64,000 nucleotides of DNA. Source: Aquarana catesbeiana (Eukaryota; Chordata; Amphibia; Anura; Ranidae). This document shows positions 1-12,044 of this stretch, in pieces. Each line of letters starts with the position of its first letter. Within the stretch, counting starts at the first letter, position 1. The DNA is taken from NCBI RefSeq assembly GCF_042186555.1, contig NC_133328.1:360310676-360374675 (forward strand), in the 5' to 3' direction. The translations under genes were made by a program, and so were the position numbers. The notes under the pieces were generated by a model. It was not told the DNA's origin. It ran no database searches and saw only the letters and a list, made by a program, of their open reading frames with translations.

Positions 1-360
1 GGCAGGCAGGTGTTTTTACAGTATTTACTGTTCGTGTACTGTGTACCCTGCACAGTTGCACCTACAGTATAGCTACCTGAAGAAAAGTGCTTGTGTTCTT
101 CTGATCCTATTAATAGCACAGGCAGGCTCTTGAAGTATTTACAGTGAGTGTACTGTGTACCCTGCACAGTTGCACCTATAGCTACCTGAAGACAAGTGCT
201 TGTGTGCTTCTTCTGATCCTATTAATAGCACAGGCAGGATCTTGAAGTATTTACAGTTAGTGTACTGTGTACGCTGCACAGCTGCACCTATAGCTATCTG
301 AAGACAAGTGCTGGTGTGCTTCTTCTGATCCTATTAATACCACAGGCAGGCCTTCTGCTA
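1..360. repeat. three ~115-bp direct repeats upstream of the hAT transposase
   Basis: A unit running from GGCAGG through the CTGTGTACCCTGCACAG box to CCTATTAATA(G/C)CACA occurs at about 1-118, 119-229 and 230-341, and the next GGCAGG follows at about 343. Units differ by small indels. The block lies just before the hAT transposase remnant and is probably part of the element's subterminal 5' region. The element's left end is outside the window. Confidence 0.75.
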
Positions 361-398
361 GCTGCTGTATAATCAGTATATATATACATCACAGTTTT

Positions 399-3300
399 GT
401 GCAGCTACATCTCACTGCAGTGCAGGCCATTAGTATGTCTGGAAGGTCAACAAGGAGAGGCAGACAGTCACAAGCCAATAAAAGAGGGCAAGCAGGCTCT
501 GTGTCTAGAGGCAACAGTGCTGGTCATGGACACGGTGCATCCTCATCAGCACGTGGCTGTGGGACACGCTTGTCCTTTTTTTCGGCAGCTGGCCGCGTTG
601 AGCCCCAACATGCCGAAGACTTGGTAGAGTGGATGACCAAGCCGTCCTCATCCTCCTCATCCTCACTAACCCATGCTCAGGGTACGTTGTCTGGCAAAGC
701 AGCTGCCAACGCGGCCTCTTCCCTCGGCTCAATGGCATCAGTCACTCCTTCCCTAGCCCCACCATGTCCTCCTGAGGAGTTCCCCGAACTGTTTGATCAC
801 AGTGTTGGGTACATGCTCCAGGAGGATACCCAGCGTTTTGAAGGCTCTGATGATGGTACTTATCTAGAGGAAGGCAGTAACGTGAGCCCAGACAGAGGGG
901 GTGCCCAAGTAGGACAGCAATCTGGCAGTCATGTTCCCCCAGCTGCAGCATACTGCCAGCTTTGCTCCAGTGATTAGGAGGGAGGGGATGATGATGTCAC
1001 TGACTCCACGTGGGTGCCTGATAGGAGAGAGGAGGAGGCACATCACCAATGAGGCAGGATGCCCTCCAGGGGCCAGCTTAAGGGCAGCACACTGACTGCA
1101 TCACACTGCAGAGCTCCGCATGTGCAGGGCGCTGCTGTCTCTGTGCGTTATTCCAAAAGTTCTTTGGTGTGGGCCTTTTTTGAGACGAGTGCATCAGATC
1201 CCACTGCTGCTATTTGCAACATATGTCTCAAGCGTATCTCACGTGGCCAAAACATCACCCGCTTGGGCACCACATGCTTGACCAAACATATGTTGACCTG
1301 CTATGCATTTCTTGGCAAGCGTACCTAAAAGACCCACACCAAAGAACAAAGAGGACCTCTCCTTGCTCCTCATCAGCTGGGATCTCCAACCCCACTATAC
1401 CTTCAGTCCTCTCTGAGACCTGCACTGTGAGGAATGAAGGTGTAGAATTAGGTGTGTCACAGCCAAGTACTTGTGGGCAATCTGCTATCGGTACACGGAC
1501 GTCAGATTGTACCAGGCAAATTTCCCTGCCCCAGCTGCTGCACCACTGAAAGAAGTTTGTTTCCAGCCATCCACATGCCCAGTGGTTGAATGCTAGCTTG
1601 GCTAAATTGCTAGCACTTCAACTGTTGCCTGTTCAGTTGGTAGACTCTGCCCCTTCTGTGAGTTTGTGGAATGTGCTGTTCCTCAGTGGCAGGTTCACAA
1701 ACACCACTTTTTCTCATGGAAGGCGATTCCGGCTCTCTACCGGCATGTGGAAGACCATGTCTTGGCCTCGCTGGACAGGGCGGTTAGTGGCAAGGTGCAT
1801 ATTACCGACTCATGGTCCAGCAGGCATTGACAGGGACGTTACCTATCTTTCATGGCACATTGGGTGACTCTTCTGGCAGCTGGGAAGGACAAGGTGCAGT
1901 AGTGTTGGAGGTTGTTCTGCCACCACGCCTCCAAAATGCTACTACTGGTGATTCTGACACAACTCTCTTCTCCACCCCTCCTCTTCTTCTTCCTCCATTG
2001 CCTCTTCTTGTGCTTTGTCCTTGGAACCAGCTGTGCTCTGTAGGCGTTCAAGGGGCTATGCAAGTACGCAGGCCAAAAGATGCCATGCAGTGCTTGAGCT
2101 GGTGTGCTTGGGGGACAGGAGCCACACTGGGGCAGAGGTTCTGTCAGCTCTGCCAGGGGAGGCTCAGAGGTGGTTGACACCACGCAAGCTTCAGCCAGGA
2201 ATGGTGGTTTGCGACAATGGCACCAACCTCCTCTCCACCCTCTGACAGGGACAACTGAACCATGTGCCCTGTTTGGCTCACATCCTTAACTTGGTGGTGC
2301 AGCAGTTCTTGGGCAGGTACCTGGGCTTACAGGATGTCCTGAGGCAGGCCAGGAAAATCTGTGTGCATTTCCGCTGGTCATATAATGCCATTGCTTGGCT
2401 GGCAGACCTCCAAAAGGAATTTAACCTGCCCAAGAACCGCCTAATCTGTGACATGCCCACCAGGTGGAACTCAATGTTGGCCATGCTGCAGCGGCTGCAC
2501 ACGCAGCAGAGGGCCATCAATGAGTACCTGTGCGACTATGGCACCAGGACAGGGTCAGGGGAGCTTGTTTTTTTCCCCACGCCAGTGGGCCATGATCAGG
2601 GATGCATGCACTGTCCTGTCACCATTTGAGGAGGCCACGAGGATGGTGAGCAGTGACAGTGCATGCATCAGTGACACTGTCCCCCTTGTCCACCTGTTGG
2701 AGCACACGCTGCGTGGAATAATGGACAGGGCACTTGAGGCAGAACAGAGGAAGGAAGAGGAGAACTTCCTTACCTCTCAAGGCCCCCTTTATCCAGACTG
2801 TGTTCCTGAGTGCCCGCCGATCACACAGGAAGATGAGGAGGATTGTGTCAGCATTGAGGTGGAGCCTGGCACTCAGCAGCAGTCTTCAAGGGATCATTTA
2901 CAGTCCCAAGAAACCCATGGACTTGTACGTGGCTGGGAGGAGGTGGCTGTGGATCATGTCGTCCTTAGTGACCCAGAGGACTCCGGACCGAATGCCTCAG
3001 CAAACCTACGCTGCATGGCCTCCCTGATCCTGCAAAGTCTGCGGAAGGATCCTCGTATTCGTGGTATCAAGGAGAGGGATTGTTACTGGCTGGCAACCCT
3101 CCTTGATCCACGGTACAAGGGTAAGGTTGCAGACCTTATCTTGCCATTGCAGAGGGAGCAGAGGATGAAACATCTTCGGGAGGCCTTGCAGAAAGGTCTG
3201 TGCAATACGCTCCCAGAGACTGGGAGATTACTCCTGTTCCTGGACAATGTGTTGCTGAGGTTTCAGTCAGTCAATGAAGGATTGGTGGAGAAGATGGCCG

Positions 3301-3640
3301 TCTGACCGATGCGTTCAGACAATAATTTTTTAGTCCGCAGCCCCATGGTATGATCAGTTCCAGCAACCATCGTCTGTTTTACATGGTGCAGGAATACCTA
3401 GGGGCAAGATCTGACTTGGACACCTTTCCCACCAAAAATCCTCTGGGTTAATGGGTCTTGAGGATGGATCACTGGCCAGAGCTTGAACAGTATGCAATTG
3501 AGCTACTGGTCTGTCCTGCATCCAGCGTTCTTTCAGAACGCACATTCAGTGCTGCTGGAGGCTTTGTAACTGATCATAGGGTGCGCCTGTCCACTGACTC
3601 GGTCGATCGACTGACCTTCATAAAAATGAAACAGTTTTGA
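399..3640 (+). pseudogene. hAT-family transposase, BED zinc finger, several frameshifts
   Basis: Translated fragments in all three forward frames together match a hAT transposase, which cuts and pastes the element in the nucleus. The N-terminal part (399-977) is Ser/Gly-rich and ends in an in-frame stop. A BED zinc finger follows at about 1150-1310, with CNIC and a KHMLTC pair. The first catalytic Asp lies in the ITDSW motif near 1800-1815. The second lies in VVCDNGTN near 2204-2225. The family motif CLAHILNLVVQ follows at 2267-2300, and PTRWNS near 2455. The C-terminal dimerisation region (CPASSVLSERTFSAAGG, 3510-3565) is well preserved. Frame changes fall between about 1330 and 1800, 1815 and 2015, 2560 and 2600, and 3300 and 3458. 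The copy cannot encode an intact enzyme. Confidence 0.85.
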
Positions 3641-3838
3641 ATTACCACCAGCTACCAAGCACCGGATGCTGATATAACTGAATAATTTTTTTTGAAATGT
3701 CAGATCCCTTCAAGACGGCCTATGCTGATGCTGAGTGACTATGCTGTTATGCTGAGTGACTATCCTTTTCCTCCTCAATGATCATGCTGATAGCTTGTAG
3801 GAATATTTTTGGTTCTGGGCGCCTCCACCAGTAACTAA

Positions 3839-4990
3839 GGCCCAATTTTTCAGCCCCTGTTTAATGGGGCGTGTAATTACAATTTTTGATGCAATACTTT
3901 GTAGCAGGGCTTGTTCCCGTGCTCCAACTAGAGTATCTGTGAGGGGTTGCAGTGTTGTGGCACCAGCACCAGTGCCTAAGACCCAATTTTTCAGCCCTGT
4001 TTAATAGGGGCGTGTAATTACAATTTTTGATGCAATACTTTGCAGCAGGGCTCGTTCCTGTGCTCCAACTAGAGTATCTGTGAGGGGTTGCAGTGTTGTG
4101 GCACCAGTGCCCAAGGCCCAATTTTTCAGCCCCTGTTTAACAGGGGTGTGTAATTACAATTTTTGATGCAATACTTTGCAGCAGGGCTCGTTCCTGCGCT
4201 CCAACTAGAGTATCCATGAGGGGTTGCAGTGTTGTGGCACCAGTGCCTAAGGCCCAATTTTTCTTCCCCTGGTCAACAGGGACATGTAATTACAATTCTT
4301 GATCTAATATTTTACAGCAGGGCCCGTTTCTGCACCCACCAAGAATAACTGTGAGGACTTACAGTGTTGTGGCACCACCACCACCACCACCAAAGGCCCA
4401 ATTTTTCTGCCCCTGGTCAACAGGTTCATGTAATTACAATTCTTGATCTAATATTTCACAGCAGGGCCCGTTCCAGCGCCCACCAAGAGTAACTATGAGG
4501 ACTTACAGTGTTGTGGCAACACCACCACCAGCACCACCAGCAAAGGCCCAATTTTCTGCCCCGTTCAACAGGTGCATGTAATTACAATTCTTGAGCTAAT
4601 ATTTCACAGCAGGGCCCATTTCTGCGCCCACCAAGAGTAACTGTGAGGACTTACAGTGTTGTGGCACCAGCACCACCACCACCAAAGGCCCAATTTTTCT
4701 GCCCCTGTTCAACAGGTGCATGTAATTACAATTCTTGATCTAATATTTCACAGCAGGGCCCGTTCCAGCGACCACCAAGAGTAACTGTGAGGACTTAAAG
4801 TTTTGTGGCAACACCACCACCACCACTACCACCAAAGGCCCAATTGTTCTGCCCCTGTTCATCAGGTGCATTTAATTACAATTCTCGATCTAATATTTCA
4901 CATCAGGGCCCGTTCCTGCGCCCACCAAGAGTAACTGTGAGGGCTTACAGTGTTGTGGCAACACCAACACCTAAGGCCCAAATTTCTGCA
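3839..4990. repeat. nine-unit ~140-bp tandem array, 3' part of the hAT element
   Basis: Units begin GGCCCAATTTTTC and contain GTAATTACAATT and a CAGTGTTGTGGCACCA box. Unit starts are near 3839, 3980, 4115, 4251, 4395, 4545, 4687, 4837 and 4975, so the spacing is 135-150 bp. Two sub-types are visible: the first four carry GATGCAATACTTTG, and the later ones carry GATCTAATATTTCA and a CACCAC microsatellite of varying length. The array has no coding capacity. It mirrors the repeats at 1-360 on the other side of the transposase. Confidence 0.9.
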
Positions 4991-5429
4991 GAGTATATAG
5001 GGCAGGCCCCTACTTTCAAATGACTCCTACTTGCAAACGGAAGGAGACAACAAGAAGTGGGATGAAATTTACCCCTAGGAAGGGAAATCCTCTCCTGTAG
5101 GAGTTAATATGGGAAAAACGTGTATCCTCTTCACTGATGCTTTATCACCAATCCTTGTTTCACTAAAAACCCCAAATTTTCAAAAAACATTTGTCATTGG
5201 GACAGAAAGTGAGGTGAAATCTTCTGAAGAGGTGCACAGACAGCAAAACAAATGTTACAGGGGTGATAACCCTTCCCTGTGTTTTCCAAAAAGCTTAAAA
5301 ATTGATTTTTTTGGCTGGAGCTACATTTTAAAAATGTACCAGTTCAAAATTACAAACAGATTCTACTTAACGACAAACCTACAGTCCCTGTCTTGTTTGC
5401 ACCGCCTGTATACTGCTGTTCAGAGTATA
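4991..5429. other. no gene seen, internal hAT sequence
   Basis: This stretch between the tandem array and the right terminal segment has no recognisable coding similarity. One 107-codon open frame (5109-5432) has no motif I know, and I treat it as chance. Confidence 0.5.
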
Positions 5430-6010
5430 TAGGGCCTGGGGGCCCCACGCCTTTCCTTTTTTCAATTTGGGTGCAGGGTTCCCCTTAATACCCATACAAG
5501 ACCCAAAGGGCCTGGTAATGGACTGGGGGGATACCCATGCCGTTTGTCTCACTGATTTTCATCCATAATGCCAGGAGCCGGCATTACATTAAAGCCGCAA
5601 GCAGTTTTAAATGACTTTTATTCCTTTAAAAATGTCATTTTGTGCAGGGACTGCTCTAAGCACGGGAAACACACGCCACTTTACAGGCATACTATAGACA
5701 CCCCCCAGGTACGATATTTAAAGGAATATTTCACTTTTTTCACTTTAAGCATCATTAAAATCACTGCTCCCGAAAAAACGTCTGTTTTTAAAACTTTTTT
5801 TGCATTGATACATGTCCCCTGGGGCAGGACCTGGGTCCCCAAACCCTTTTTAGGACAATACTATGCAAATTAGCCATTAAAATTAGCACTTTTGATTTTG
5901 AACGTTCGAGTTCCATAGACTTCAATGGGGTTCTAAAGTTTGTGCAAATTTTCAGTCTGTTCACATGTTCTTTTGCGAACCGAACCAGGGGGTGTTCGGC
6001 TCATTCCTAC
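5430..6010 (+). repeat. hAT right-terminal segment shared with the fold-back element
   Basis: The order of blocks (CATACAAGACCC, TTTTAAATGACTTTTATTCC, CATACTATAGACACCCCCCAG, CATGTCCCCTGGGGCAGG, a GTTCG-rich end) matches the right arm of the element at 19220-20725, and in reverse complement its left arm at 17022-18227. It ends GGCTCATTCCTAC, against GCTCATCCCTAC in the fold-back copy. Confidence 0.8.
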
Positions 6011-6429
6011 TGGTGACCTTTAAAGCATCACATGGTATGTAGGCTAGTCTGAAAAAGGTTTTAGCGTTTATTTTATGTGTATGCCCAGTCAATTTTTTTT
6101 GTTCTGTAAAAAATTAGAAAGTTTTAGTACCCCTATCTGTCATTTTTACTACAATCCAGAACGCTAATAGACATATTTCCCTTCTGTGTCCCTCACTTAC
6201 TTTTACAATAACTAGAGTTTCTCCAGTCAGGAAGTGTTGCAATATTTGCAGAAGGAACACAAACAGGTAAAAAAAAATCTGACAAGGGTTCTAGCCTTCC
6301 CTTCTCTGCTGAAAAAAAGAATCACTCCAATGGCCTTGCTTTGTCCTTAAGTGCTATGAAAAAATAGAAAAATGTCCTGCACACACCCGGCCCTTCAACC
6401 CAAGATAGTGGCAATCCACAGCCTGTGCT
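6011..6429. other. no gene seen
   Basis: Unique-looking AT-rich sequence lies between the hAT terminus and the dead L1. I see no motif in it. Confidence 0.5.
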
Positions 6430-8530
6430 TCAGCTCAGTGCCAAGTCCAGAGGGACCTCGCTAAAGACATGGTTTCTAGACAGGAAGTCTCCACACAGCC
6501 TGGATCTTCTACTGATCTCCCACATCTTCTTTGTGCCAATGCTCCAGACTCAGACCATGACCTGGACCCACCTGAAGCCACAACACTGACTCCTTTTGAG
6601 GCTGATTCAGACAGCGGGGAAGATGATGCTGGCATGTCTCTGTCAATTAAAATGGCTAAACAAACTAATCCTAAACTGATGGACCATGAAATTACTCTTA
6701 AAAAAATGCATTCTGCTGTTTAGAAATGTACCTCCTCTCCAGGCAGTCTCACAAACCAGGTTTAAGGTTGAATGAGGCTATCCACCATAATCTCCAAATA
6801 ATTAGAAAGTGGACATCTGCCCTAGAGGGTTGTGTTATAATGTATGTCATTGGACCTTTAGAATCTGATGTTAAACTGTCCCTGCAACAAATGCTAATTC
6901 TTTAGTCTGGAGAACAGACTCAGATGTAACAGCTAAGATGCCAGGGCAGTGGGATTTCCAGAGTGAGAGGAGGGCAAAAATCCAACAGAGTTTATTGGCT
7001 GCTGGACTTCTGTAATGGCTACAAGATCATGTTATATCCCAGATTTCTCTCTAGATGTACAAAAGAAGAGAGACAAATTCTAAAATGTCAAAAAGCATAA
7101 ATTAGAGTAATCTACGCTATACCCTGCACATCTGAGGGTCAATGCTCATATTGAGATGCATTTTTTAAGCCCCTATAGCGGCTTCAAATCGGCTGGATAG
7201 GCAAGGGAGAATACCCTGTAATTCTTGACCGAGGCTGTTAAATTTTCACTGATATTTCTCTTTCAGACACCTCTTGATAATCATTCCTTTTGAACATAAC
7301 ATCCCTCCCTCTTCTGGGCCTTCTCTGATTCACTAGCCTGTTCCTCCCCTTGCCTCTATTAGACAAGAGACTGCTTGACTTATACATTCTCCTTGTCAAT
7401 CTACAAGTTGATTCCCCTTTCACATTTGAGAAATTGAAGATCAGTACTGGGACAGGGTTGTCTAGTGCAAGGAACCAGAACTGTGCCCCCTCTCTACATA
7501 CAGTAAAATTGGTGTGCCCCCCCTACATTTTTTGCTACCTTGCCCCTCTGCCCCTCCTGTCCTTTCCTTGTCTCAGCCCTGTTGAAGATTGCCATAATAG
7601 GCTTCCCTAATGGAAAGTCCCTGAGCATGATTGGCTTCCTTATTGAGATATTTAAATGTTTTAAAACCATATTGCTTTATCTACTTTTTAGGACATTCAA
7701 TTCAGCCTTAAAGTCTGATTTTCTGCCTACATCTATGCATTAAGCCATAGTCGTGGCTGTTGCAAATTCTTGCAAAGGTGCTTACTATGAGGTTGGCCTA
7801 ATTTGTGCACATTATAATCCATCCCCACCAAACTGGATTTATGGCATATAAATCCACTATGCTTAACATATGCAAGGTGTATTTGATCCAAGCCCCAATA
7901 GACAATCCAGGGAAAATAGATATAGATAGGCATTTGACAGCATCAACTCGGATTACTTATAGGCCAGCCTTGCAAAATGGGGCGTTGGGTCTACTTTTAC
8001 CAACTGGGTAAAGAATTTATATGCCAGGTCATGTGCTAGGATGCAGGAAAATAGTTCCTTGTCTCCTGAATGGGGCACAAGGCAGAGGTTTCCTTTATAA
8101 CCATTCTTCTTTGCAGTAAACATTCAACCCTAGCAGTTACTTTAAGACAGGACCCTGAGATAGCGGGATTCTGGAGGGGGTATGAGGAAGATGTGGTATC
8201 ATACGCCAATGACACCCTTCTATTCCTTGCAAATAACAAATCCTCACTACATAGGGCATTAGGTAGGTTTGTAAGCTACAAGGTTTCCAGTCCTGGAAGG
8301 CTGTTGGTATCTGTACCATCCAACAGTTTTATGCTAATGCTCATTTTAAATCTTTCCAGCAACTTTAAGCAGATTGTTACCTGGGAAAACAAACATTCTT
8401 CCAATACCTACAACGACAAATACCCAGTTTGGATCATTGCATTTGTTTTTTGCCAATACACAGTTACTGGATGGATTAGTACAATCAATATAGACCAAGG
8501 GTTTAATATCTCTTGGTACCTGTAATTACT
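6430..8530 (+). pseudogene. dead L1-type LINE, ORF1 and RT fragments
   Basis: An acidic leading segment opens at 6469. Around 7025-7150 the forward translation resembles the C-terminal domain of L1 ORF1p (a YP.F..D.QK.R-like block followed by I.VIYAIPCTSEG). Reverse transcriptase pieces follow. The NGKS..M.GF.IE.FKCFKTILL block lies at 7605-7670. The HP.QTGFM region lies at 7815-7850. The catalytic box reads YANDTLLFL (about 8200-8228), where active L1 enzymes have YADD or FADD, so one catalytic Asp has become Asn. Stops and frameshifts separate all parts, and the endonuclease domain is not visible. The copy is old and non-functional. Outer limits are approximate. Confidence 0.7.
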
Positions 8531-8577
8531 ACACTAAATGCATGCCATTTCCCTATAGGATGTAGGCAGAAATAGGA

Positions 8578-8814
8578 ATCTTCAAACAGTATATAGAGAA
8601 AGCTGGCGCTCCAGTGCAACGGCTAGTATCAAATGCTCTTTATTAAAGTTTGCATAGTACAGTCATAAAAAGTCAACATGTTTCGGCCATGGTTAAGTCC
8701 TGATGGCTAAAACCCATTTCCTTTTTATGACTCACTACACAAACTTTAATAAAGAGCATTTGATTATAATCGTTGCAGGGGAGCTCAAGCTTTCTCTATA
8801 TACTGTTTGAAGAT
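8578..8814. repeat. 237-bp hairpin repeat with hammerhead-like apex
   Basis: The ends are inverted copies of each other: ATCTTCAAACAGTATATAG at 8578 and CTATATACTGTTTGAAGAT ending at 8814. Next inward lie CTCTTTATTAAAGTTTG and CAAACTTTAATAAAGAG. The apex carries ACATGTTTCGGCC, which in reverse complement is the GAAACATGT half of a hammerhead core. The element has no coding capacity. Confidence 0.8.
8661..8732 (-). ncRNA. degenerate hammerhead-ribozyme-like fold
   Basis: On the minus strand a 12-bp stem I (AGTCATAAAAAG with CTTTTTATGACT) encloses GGCC-GAAAC-AUGUU. This has the arrangement of stem II 3' side, GAAAC, short palindromic stem III (ACAUGU) and a U at the cleavage position. The 5' core box is not CUGAUGA but reads about CAUCAGGA, so I expect it to be inactive. 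Minus-strand AATAAAG lies about 80 nt 3' of the fold (near 8640), as in the other hammerhead loci of this window. Confidence 0.4.
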
Positions 8815-8941
8815 TGGAGGTTACCAGAGACCTTTCTAGCTGGAAGCCCGTTCCTGCAAGCTGTGGATGATTAAGGAGGTAGCAGCTATAAGAAATAGGA
8901 GTCTGACTTGGGTAATCTCACCAATAAAGTCTAAGAGGAAG

Positions 8942-9492
8942 TGTCTAATACTCACATTTTTGTAAATATTTTATTATATCTTTTCATGTGACAACACTGA
9001 AGAAATTACACTTTGCTACAATGTAAAGTAGTGAATGTATAGCTTGTGTAACAGTATAAATTTGCTGTCCCCTCAAAATAACTAAACACACAGCCATTAA
9101 TGTCTAAACCGCTGGCAACAAAAGTGAGTACACCCCTAAGTGAAAATGTCCAAATTGGGCCCAATTAGCCATTTTCCTTCCCCGGTGTCATGTGACTCAT
9201 TAGTGTTACAAGGTCTCAGGTGTGAATGGGGAGCAAGTGTGTTAAATTTGGTGTTATCGCTCTCACTCTCTCTCTCATACTGGTCACTGGACGTTCAACA
9301 TGGCACCTCATGGCAAAGAATTCTCTGCGGATCTGAAAAAAAGAATTGAGGGGACAGCTAATTTACACTGCTATACAAGCACTACTTTACATTGTAGCAA
9401 AGTGTCATTTATTTAGTGTTGTCACATGAAAAGATATAATACAATATTTACAAAAATGTGAGGGTGTACTCAATTTTGTGAGATACTATATG
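8942..9492 (+). mobile_element. internally deleted Tc1-like element
   Basis: The left part matches the start of the fuller Tc1 copies (CACATTTTTGTAAATATTTTA, GTGAGTACACCCCTAAGTG, CAACATGGCACCTCATGGCA). The right part matches their last 150 bp up to GAGGGTGTACTCA and GTGAGATACT. The two are joined near 9348 inside AAGAATTGAGGGGACAG, so roughly 1 kb with nearly the whole transposase gene is missing. The first codons (M-A-P-H-G-K-E-F) remain. Terminal nucleotides are degraded. Confidence 0.85.
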
Positions 9493-9589
9493 TATATCTA
9501 TATATAGATATACATATTTATCTATATAGATATACATATATCTATATCTATGTATATATATCATATATCTATATCTATATCTATGTATA
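9483..9589. repeat. TATATC-rich imperfect microsatellite
   Basis: This is AT-rich alternation of ATATCTATAT and ATATAGATATACAT blocks, locally palindromic, grading into the GATA array. Confidence 0.8.
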
Positions 9590-9731
<142 letters not shown>

Positions 9732-11395
9732 ACTGTATACTGTATCTAATACTGTGATTTTTTTTTTTTTTTACTGAAAATGTGTTAAGAAAAACTTGCT
9801 TTGCAATACTAAAATCTGATTAGAAAACAGAAGCAATACTCACATTCTCTCTGTTAAATCTGTTTTCACTGGCACTATAATAGAACTTCACATAGCAGTA
9901 AAAAGGTAACACATTTAAGTTTTACCTGGATATACAATTTAAGACATGAGGTTATAGAAGCATCTTTTGTCATAAGGTAAGACATTTCAAAGCAGAAATG
10001 CAAAGTAGAAAAAGTACTGGATTTGAGTGACATGAGGTGAACAATGAAGTTTATGTGAAGAATAAACATTTTATATGTGGGAGTATTTAGAAATAAGTTG
10101 TTATGCAGTTAGGCACTACATTGCTGAAAGCTTTTTATGTTAAGATAAGTGGATTCTCTATGGAATAGACAGTCAGAGTAGGGGCAGAAAAAGTCAGGTG
10201 GTGCATGAATAAAGGGCATTGAAGATGAGCTTTTTTTGCTGAATATATGACATATTATGGAGCTAGCCTATTAAATGGTAGGCCACAGCATAAAGCATTG
10301 CAATAGTTTAGTTGAAAAATTACTAGTATGCAGACAATATTATTTATTCCATGTGTGAGAAATTGGTTAGTTGATAAAATTACAAAAATGTATGAGCAGC
10401 TTCATTTTGGAGTGGTTGCTTTCTATTAGTAGTAGGTTTAATTTGCTCTCATTTTGCTTTAAAATTTTCATCAAAGCAGATACTATTTACATCATATAAA
10501 TAAATTTCCAGCCTTGGTTGCAGAGCGATACTGCGATTATTTAATGTGGATGTTCTGCAGGGCTCTCTTATCTGTTGTATGGAATGGTAAAGTTGTCAGT
10601 TAATATTAAGTGAAATCTTGTTCTTCCAACCTTTACTTCGAAGCACAAATTCAGCCATTTAATTAACTGAAATCAAAGTGTCAAGAATTCTAATTTGTTT
10701 CCATCATACCTGTCACATAATATAGCTTCTCTATGAGAAGCCAAATTAAAACAATTAGAGGTCTATGCAGGAGGAATATAAAGTTACCTAAAATAGGAAT
10801 GAATGATATCATTGGCCTAATTGTGGAGCATAAATATGCTTGCCTAATGTGTGCAGCATTTAAGATGCTACAACAAAACATTCCCTGTATTAGGTTTAAT
10901 TGTACTTTTGACCTTTTTATATTTTTAATTAGATTGTACTTACATTAAACATATTTTTTTCTCAAAATGGGCCAACTTTCACATTAGGATCCCCCTTCAC
11001 AATGTAAATTCACATAGCACCAGAAGACAAGTGATAAACATACTTTTTTCATTCATTTTTTTTTCAATTAGAAATAGTGCTGTAAGAAGGTAGCAGTGGA
11101 TTATAGAGTACATGACTACATATCTTCTGTATGTATATGCACCAGAATGACACAGTAGTAGTATACAGTAGAGCAGCTATTAGTGATAGTAGAAGGTTGG
11201 AGTACAGTGGCAACAAGTGGTCATTTATTTATTTGTATAAGAGAGCGTTGACTAAAACAGAGTTTCTCTAGCCCTGAATTATATTTATAAATGTTAATCC
11301 CTCCCCTCATGCAGAAGACAAATTGTTCACAGTGTAATTGAACTCAAAAAGTGAAGCTTTGCTATGTTACAGACAACATCTTAAATGTTATCTCC
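9732..11395. other. no gene seen, low-copy AT-rich sequence
   Basis: This is about 1.66 kb with no recognisable protein motif, repeat family or RNA. Open frames are short and overlap on both strands. Confidence 0.5.
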
Positions 11396-11687
11396 TACTC
11401 TATTAGCTTTTAGACGATCCCCGAAAATCCCCCTCTTCAGAGAAGCCTATCCTACCCATGCTTAACAACTGTATTTGAATTTTCTCCATCTGATCATCCC
11501 CCACAGCTATTAACTTTTTGTTCCACTTGACCCTCCCTTTTAGATTGTAAACTCTAACAAGCATGGTCCTCTGATCCCTACTGTATTGATTTGTATTGTA
11601 ACTGTACTGTCTGCCCCCATGTTGTAAAGCACTGCACAAACTGTTGGCGCTATATAAATCCTGTATAATAATAATAATAATAATAAT
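11396..11687 (+). repeat. interspersed retroposon-like repeat ending in (TAA)n
   Basis: The segment contains TTAGATTGTAAACTCTAACAA and GTTGGCGCTATATAAATCC and ends in a clean ATAATAATAATAATAATAAT run (11665-11687). A 3' simple-repeat tail of this type is typical of short retroposons mobilised by LINEs. The 5' limit is uncertain. It does not encode a protein. Confidence 0.65.
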
Positions 11688-11751
11688 GTTATTTGTGCTT
11701 AAGCAGTATCCTAAAATACACACTTTTTGTTTGGCCTTCAGTAGGCGCACA

Positions 11752-11842
11752 AGACGTCCCTGATTTTCCGGGGACAGTCCCTGGACTGAGGACACTGTCC
11801 CCGGACCAAGACTGTCCCTGGTTTTGTCCCTGGCAGGGCAGG
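11752..11842. repeat. GTCCC/GGGAC-rich imperfect repeat
   Basis: GTCCCTG or its complement recurs about six times in 90 bp, interleaved with CCGGGGACA, giving short direct and inverted repeats. Confidence 0.6.
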
Positions 11843-11957
11843 TGCCAGGCAGGGCCGCTGATAACCCAGTACAGCCGGTCCTGTCAGCTGCTTTATTGAA
11901 AGCTATGCAGGGAGATTGGTGCCTGTAACTCACCCACCACCACACCGTAATCCCCCG

Positions 11958-12041
11958 CTTGTATAACAGTGTAAATTAGCTGTTCCCTCAAAGTAACTCA
12001 ATACACAGCCATTAATGTCTAAACGGCTGGCAACAAAAGTG
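11958..12041 (-). mobile_element. 84-bp Tc1-like fragment
   Basis: The piece from CTTGTATAACAGTGTAAATT to CTGGCAACAAAAGTG matches the subterminal part of the Tc1 family seen complete at 23725-25284 and 28502-29999. It is cut off on both sides, directly before the VNTR. Confidence 0.8.
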
Positions 12042-12044
12042 TCT

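Larger units (their letters stand above)
1..6010 (+). mobile_element. hAT DNA transposon with BED-type transposase, left end outside the window
   Basis: The parts in order are 5' tandem repeats, a decayed transposase gene (399-3640), a nine-unit 3' tandem array (3839-4990), and a right terminal segment (about 5430-6010) ending GTTCGGCTCATTCCTAC. That right segment is homologous to the arms of the fold-back element at 17022-20725, whose terminus is GTAGGGATGAGC. I therefore infer that this is a coding relative of that fold-back family. The interval 4991-5430 has no recognisable gene. The left terminus and target duplication cannot be seen here, so the boundary at position 1 is only the window edge. 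Confidence 0.6.
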
